This document shows, one piece after another, positions 33,969 to 37,553 of a DNA stretch of 37,553 nt. Numbering within the stretch: the first letter of the stretch is position 1; each line of letters starts with the position of its first letter. Source of the stretch: JADHZC01 sp964409505. Its GTDB lineage: Bacteria; Pseudomonadota; Alphaproteobacteria; Rickettsiales; Rickettsiaceae. Location: assembly GCA_964409505.1 (NCBI GenBank), contig CAYPDK010000020.1, positions 1-37,553 of the forward strand, given 5' to 3'. A model generated the notes under the pieces. The model was not told where the DNA came from and ran no database searches. It saw only the letters and a program-made list of their open reading frames with translations. Both the position numbers and the translations under genes were made by a program.

Positions 33969-35072
33969 TTATCGCACTTCAATTACAGCATCGATAGCTC
34001 CCACCATTTTTAAGCTATATAAAATATTAATTATATCCTTAGGCCAGACACCTAATTTATTTAATCCATTAACTAATTCTCCTAATGAAGTTACCTCATC
34101 CATTTGAGAAATATTGCTTCCACGATTTTGATTAATAACTCTATTAATATCCTCTAGCTGTTCTTGAGTAGTATTAGGATCCAAGCCATGTAAGTATTCT
34201 TGTTGTCCTATATTGACAATAAGATTTCCTTGAGCAATAGCAGCAGATCGAACATTAACTCTATCCCCGATAATAACAGTGCCAGTAGACTCATTAATAA
34301 TAATTTTGGCTCTATAATCCGGACTAATAGATATAGATTCTATTTCTGATATAAATTTTATTACATCTTTTCTACGATTATTAGGAATAATAATCTGCAC
34401 CGTAGCGGCATCAATAGCGGTTGCTATATTGCCTAAGATTTTGTTGTTAATAGCGGTTTCTACAGAAACGGAGGTAGTAAAATCTGGAGAATTTAGGGAT
34501 AGATTTAATGTATGTAGATCTGAGATAGAAAATGATGTTGTGTTTTCGACTATTGCACCATTTTGTATATAACCATTAGTTTCAATAGCTTTATTTTTAG
34601 TTTTAACATCTGGTATTTCACTAATTTCATGGATAGATATTTTACCTTGAGATACAGCGTAGACATTTCCATCAGCAGCAAGAAGAGGAGTAGCAAGTAA
34701 TAAGCCTCCACGGAGGCTCTTCGAATCTCCAAGAGCACTAACATTAACATCAATACGACTTCCTTGCTTCAAAAAAGGAAGTAAATTAGCAGTTACCATA
34801 ACAGCTGCTATATTTTTAGTCTTAATGCTAGATCCTCCTAGATTTACTCCAAGTTTTTCAAGAAAATCTGATAATCTTTTTTCAGTAAACATAGCGTTTT
34901 TCAGATTATCTCCAGTACCATTCAACCCAACAACAAGGCCATATCCTATAAGCAAATTATCCCTAACACCCTCAAAAGAAGCAATATCCTTTATTCTACT
35001 TTCAAGCCCATATAAAGAGTGAATAAAACAAAACAACGAACAAAGTAAAAAACCACCTCTTATCTTCTGCAT
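33969..35072 (-). CDS. flgI: Flagellar P-ring protein FlgI
   Basis: This is the periplasmic P-ring subunit of the flagellar basal body. Its length is 367 aa, normal for the family. A signal peptide covers about residues 1-22 (MQKIRGGFLLCSLFCFIHSL). Mature protein opens with SRIKDIASFEGVRDN and LIGYGLVVGLNGTGD, highly typical. Further conserved parts are AAVMVTANLLPFLKQGSRID, DSKSLRGGLLLATPL and, at the end, LKMVGAIDAVIEV. A strong ribosome site TTAGGGA precedes ATG 35072. It is the first gene of the minus-strand flagellar cluster. Confidence 0.97.
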   Translation of the reverse strand: MQKIRGGFLLCSLFCFIHSLYGLESRIKDIASFEGVRDNLLIGYGLVVGLNGTGDNLKNAMFTEKRLSDFLEKLGVNLGGSSIKTKNIAAVMVTANLLPFLKQGSRIDVNVSALGDSKSLRGGLLLATPLLAADGNVYAVSQGKISIHEISEIPDVKTKNKAIETNGYIQNGAIVENTTSFSISDLHTLNLSLNSPDFTTSVSVETAINNKILGNIATAIDAATVQIIIPNNRRKDVIKFISEIESISISPDYRAKIIINESTGTVIIGDRVNVRSAAIAQGNLIVNIGQQEYLHGLDPNTTQEQLEDINRVINQNRGSNISQMDEVTSLGELVNGLNKLGVWPKDIINILYSLKMVGAIDAVIEVR

Positions 35073-35522
35073 ATTATGTCCCTAAAGTGAATAAATATAA
35101 TAAACTTCTGAAAGCTTTATGTTATAAACTAATTGTATATTTTGACATTGAAATTAAAAGTAATTATATCAATTAATAATAATTTTTACTAAAAAAATTA
35201 AACTTAAAACAAATTTTTAATCTAATTGAGGGAAAATTTATACTTTTCCTACCCCCATGAGAAAAGCATATCAAAGAACAATATATGGATTTATAGACCT
35301 ACGTATAAAAAAGAATATTTTTGTATTATTTTTAACTATTTAAAGAGATTTTAAATATAAACATTGCTAACACAAGTTTTTTATTGTATTTTGTACTTTA
35401 TCTTATTGCAGTAATTTTGATAAGAATATTGATGACATTGGAAGATGACATTAGATATTTTAGTTGCGTAGATTTTTGTTGTATAAATTTTAATTGCATA
35501 GTTATAATAGATAATCTAAAGA
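35073..35522. other. 450-bp intergenic stretch between flgI and tRNA-Lys
   Basis: No gene is supported. It must hold the promoter of flgI (minus) and that of tRNA-Lys (plus). Two imperfect 13-bp copies, GATGACATTGGAA (35431-35443) and GATGACATTAGAT (35444-35456), lie side by side. A 28-codon plus-strand frame at 35257-35343 has no support. Confidence 0.55.
35479..35508 (+). promoter_or_regulatory. Predicted promoter of tRNA-Lys
   Basis: TTGTAT (35479-35484), an 18-nt spacer and a consensus TATAAT (35503-35508), which ends 14 nt before the 5' end of the tRNA. Confidence 0.5.
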
Positions 35523-35595
35523 GGGCCTGTAGCTCAGTTGGTAGAGCACTTGACTTTTAATCAAGTTGTCCCGAGTTCGAACCTCGGCAGGCTCA
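35523..35595 (+). tRNA. tRNA-Lys (anticodon TTT)
   Basis: This is a 73-nt cloverleaf. The acceptor stem GGGCCTG/CAGGCTC has one G-T pair, the D-arm is GCTC/GAGC, the anticodon stem is CTTGA/TCAAG with loop CTTTTAA (anticodon TTT), and the T-arm is CCGAG TTCGAAC CTCGG. The discriminator is A and no CCA is encoded. It marks the boundary between core flagellar genes and the orphan genes to the right. Confidence 0.97.
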
Positions 35596-35800
35596 CTCAA
35601 TACATAAAGATTCCCTTAAAACAAGACTTACATTACCGGTAAAATAACATTATTCTACCAAAAATTTACTTCATTCACTTTAATTCACTTTCAAAATTAT
35701 TAAATATTAATTAATTACTTGTATAATATCACAATTTAATATGTTATATTGTATTGAATAAATCAATAAAAATAAATAAACAAATTTATATTATCTAACT

Positions 35801-36514
35801 ATGTTTCCTTTTGCATTTTCCACACTTTCTACACTATACAATAATAGTACGAGTTCTTTCTATAATATTTCTTCATCTTTTTTAAATAGCTTTTGGGACT
35901 TATCTCAGACTCCTATAACTAGTGTAACAAGTATAGTAAGCGCTTCTTACACTAGTGTTATGAATATCACAAATAATCCTGTTATGCGTACAGTTGTAAG
36001 TGGTACTCTATTTGCTGCAAACATGCTGGAGCTAGGTCCCAGGGCTGTAGGGTACATACGCGGAAATCAACCAAAAACCCTCAGTACCGTAATAACAAAT
36101 ACAAACGAAATTATAAGCCTGCTAAAAGAAGAACTAAAAGGAACAAACACAAGAATTGAAACGCTAGAAAAAGAACTAGAAAAAAAAAGAACAAAAAATA
36201 ACACGCTAGCAAAAAAACTAAAAGAAAAAAGAACAAAAAATAACACGCTAGAAAAAAAACTAGAAGAAGAAAGAACAAAAAATAACACGCTAGAAAAAAA
36301 ACTAGAAGAAGAAAGAACAAAAAATAACACGCTAACAAAAAAACTAAAAGAATCGATCGAAATAGGAAATAATCAATCATCCAAGCATGTTCCAAATTTG
36401 TTAAAACTTATGCATAAATCTAAGTCTCCTAATTCTAATTCTCCCACTGCTCCATCTCCTAATAGAACCCCAAACGCCCTATCTTCTAGTTCTTCATTTA
36501 GTAGAGAAAGTTAA
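35801..36514 (+). CDS. Orphan protein with 14-residue coiled-coil repeats
   Basis: This 237-aa protein matches no family I recognise. Residues 1-85 are Ser/Thr/Asn-rich and weakly hydrophobic (NSFWDLSQTPITSV; NPVMRTVVSGTLFAANMLEL). Residues about 90-185 form a coiled coil: two-heptad units of the type LEKKLEEERTKNNT occur about five times, with the fourth unit identical to the third. Residues 190-237 are Ser/Pro/Asn-rich and basic (SKSPNSNSPTAPSPNRTPNA), ending SSSSSFSRES. No signal peptide is clear. Repeat-bearing coiled-coil proteins with disordered tails are common among type IV-secreted effectors of Rickettsiales, but that role is inference here. The start ATG 35801 is the first in frame; no strong ribosome site is seen. 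Confidence 0.7.
   Translation: MFPFAFSTLSTLYNNSTSSFYNISSSFLNSFWDLSQTPITSVTSIVSASYTSVMNITNNPVMRTVVSGTLFAANMLELGPRAVGYIRGNQPKTLSTVITNTNEIISLLKEELKGTNTRIETLEKELEKKRTKNNTLAKKLKEKRTKNNTLEKKLEEERTKNNTLEKKLEEERTKNNTLTKKLKESIEIGNNQSSKHVPNLLKLMHKSKSPNSNSPTAPSPNRTPNALSSSSSFSRES
36161..36352 (+). repeat. 42-bp in-frame tandem repeat array in the coiled-coil gene
   Basis: Units start at 36161, 36203, 36245, 36287 and 36329, each opening with ACGCTA; the last is partial. Units 36245-36286 and 36287-36328 are identical base for base, pointing to recent duplication. Each unit encodes 14 residues, exactly two heptads, so copy-number change keeps the coiled-coil register. Confidence 0.95.
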
Positions 36515-36903
36515 GTAACAATCTAAGCTATATACTAAAAGAGAAAATTTTGCTATTATTACAACCAAAAAGCATAACAAAATAGATTTTTCTTTATATT
36601 TAATATAATAAATTGAACTCTCGCTATTTTGTTACAAACAAATTGAATAATTGATATATTCTATAAAAAGATTTATAATTAAGACTTTAGAGACTTAACT
36701 TTTATTAAATTAGTATATGAAAAAATTTTAGTTAGATATTAACAACACCCTGAACTTTTTTCAAAAAATCTATCTTATTGTGTTAAAAATACATATTATA
36801 TAATTAATACTAGATTAATAAAAATATTAAAAATATTAATTTTTAAAATTAAACAACAATTTATTATGTTATAATTAATAAATATAATTTATTAATTAAA
36901 TTG
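36515..36903. other. 389-bp AT-rich intergenic stretch between the two orphan genes
   Basis: No gene is seen. ATTTTGCTAT (36548-36557) and ATAACAAAAT (about 36575-36584) can pair with one mismatch and are followed by a T-rich run, a weak terminator candidate for the coiled-coil gene. The rest is dominated by A and T tracts; the promoter of the next gene should lie near 36850-36900 but no clear boxes can be fixed. Confidence 0.5.
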
Positions 36904-37553
36904 ATGTTTAGGCATATGCCAAGTGATGCACAAGATAAACAACCAAAAAAAACAGATTCACCAGGCTATATGGAACGAGCTTGGAATTGGGCTTGGAATA
37001 ATCTTCTTCCTTCTTATTTTCAGAGCAATCCAACGAACGATAACAAAGAAGCAGCAAAAAAAGCAGCAGAGGAAACACTAAGAAAAGAATTACAAGAATC
37101 CTTAGATCAAACTGACAACATTGATTTTATAAAGGACAATTTAAATCAATTTGACTTAAATACGTTAAACAGCATCAAAGAGACAATAAATAATGCTGAA
37201 GAGTTAAAAAAAATTAACAATGATTTGGCCCAAGTACCAGATAACCAAAGAGACAAAGAAGTAGCAGAAGAAGCAGTAATCACTGAAGACGGTATAGTAG
37301 GACAAAGACCAGGCACAAAACTTACTAATGAAATTTCTAATAATCAATATGAAATCTTTAAGAAAGCTATAGAAGAAAATCTAGAAACATTATTAACGAC
37401 AGATAATCCAGATCTTTCTCAAGAAGAGATAGAAAAGAAAAGACAAAACCTTAAAGAAATGTCTGTCTCAGATTTTAAAAACGTAGTAATAAGGGAATAT
37501 ACCCAAGAAAATCAAAGCGAGTCTAATAAGTCAGAAAAAGAAAAAGATGTAGA
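36904..37553 (+). CDS. Charged orphan protein, effector-like, C-terminus beyond window
   Basis: The open frame from ATG 36904 runs off the right edge (216 complete codons). ATG 36916, with AGG at 36910-36912, is an alternative start. Near the N-terminus is a tryptophan-rich segment, YMERAWNWAWNNLLPSYF (about residues 22-39). After it the protein is highly charged and helical, rich in Glu, Lys, Asn and Gln (KEAAKKAAEETLRKELQESL; EEIEKKRQNLKEMSVSDFKN). There is no signal peptide. I recognise no family. With the preceding coiled-coil gene it forms an orphan pair beyond tRNA-Lys. It may be a secreted effector or an intracellular structural protein; sequence alone does not decide. Confidence 0.65.
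   Translation, partial: MFRHMPSDAQDKQPKKTDSPGYMERAWNWAWNNLLPSYFQSNPTNDNKEAAKKAAEETLRKELQESLDQTDNIDFIKDNLNQFDLNTLNSIKETINNAEELKKINNDLAQVPDNQRDKEVAEEAVITEDGIVGQRPGTKLTNEISNNQYEIFKKAIEENLETLLTTDNPDLSQEEIEKKRQNLKEMSVSDFKNVVIREYTQENQSESNKSEKEKDV

Noticed and set aside
35257..35343. 28-codon plus-strand frame upstream of tRNA-Lys
   Set aside because: Too short, no ribosome site and no neighbour coupling.
36067..36395. Two overlapping minus-strand frames of 87 and 94 codons rich in Phe, Leu and Ser
   Set aside because: They are the antisense of the Lys/Glu/Asn-rich coiled-coil repeats; their length and hydrophobicity follow from the repeat itself.
35523..36514. Genomic island integrated at tRNA-Lys
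   Set aside because: The genes to the right look accessory, but I found no integrase next to the tRNA and no repeat of its 3' end in the visible sequence, so integration is not supported.

Overview
The window is a strongly AT-rich stretch of a bacterial chromosome that reads best as an alphaproteobacterium of the order Rickettsiales. Reasons: a reduced housekeeping set with very AT-rich codon use; Rickettsiales-type small families (a DUF1189 membrane protein, a DUF2671-like protein beside nuoF); a ProP-like MFS carrier; ThyX; CcmF-type cytochrome c maturation; few operons and many isolated genes. A flagellar cluster (flgI, flgJ-like, flgN-like, flgK, flgL) narrows this to one of the lineages that kept flagellar genes, such as Midichloriaceae or 'Candidatus Xenolissoclinum'. 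That placement is inference from recall, not a search.

Layout. 1-10.5 kb is housekeeping: a partial DUF1189 membrane gene (minus), xerD (plus), nuoF plus a small DUF2671-like gene (minus), cysS (minus), a degenerate sensor histidine kinase directly followed by rodA (plus), a PhnP-like metallo-hydrolase (minus), trxA (plus) and thyX (minus). 10.6-17.9 kb is a run of plus-strand genes: a CorC/TlyC-type CBS protein, ccmF, an envelope M23 peptidase, an AGCS-type Na+/amino acid symporter and hisS. 18-22 kb holds two secreted outer-membrane beta-barrel proteins (one autotransporter-like, one large-loop OMP) pointing at each other across a 1-kb gene-poor stretch with a decayed reading frame. 22.2-27.2 kb has tRNA-Arg(TCT) and the F1 ATP synthase genes atpH-atpA-atpG-atpD without atpC. 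Then come an MFS carrier, a TatB-like gene, yqgE, and the flagellar hook-filament junction/P-ring cluster flgI-flgJ-flgN-flgK-flgL (minus). After tRNA-Lys(TTT) at 35.5 kb the content turns accessory: a protein with 14-residue coiled-coil repeats and the start of a charged protein of unknown function, both effector-like in appearance.

Themes. Cell envelope and energy genes dominate: RodA and the M23 peptidase act on peptidoglycan, NuoF, CcmF and the F1 subunits on respiration, and the two barrels and YqgE on the surface or unknown envelope roles. Three things stand out. First, a histidine kinase relative has lost its phospho-acceptor histidine and the glycine-rich ATP boxes. Second, perfect or near-perfect short tandem duplications (12-25 bp) recur at gene ends and in intergenic regions. 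Third, repeat-bearing orphan proteins sit beyond tRNA-Lys. No transposase, prophage, CRISPR array or rRNA was seen.
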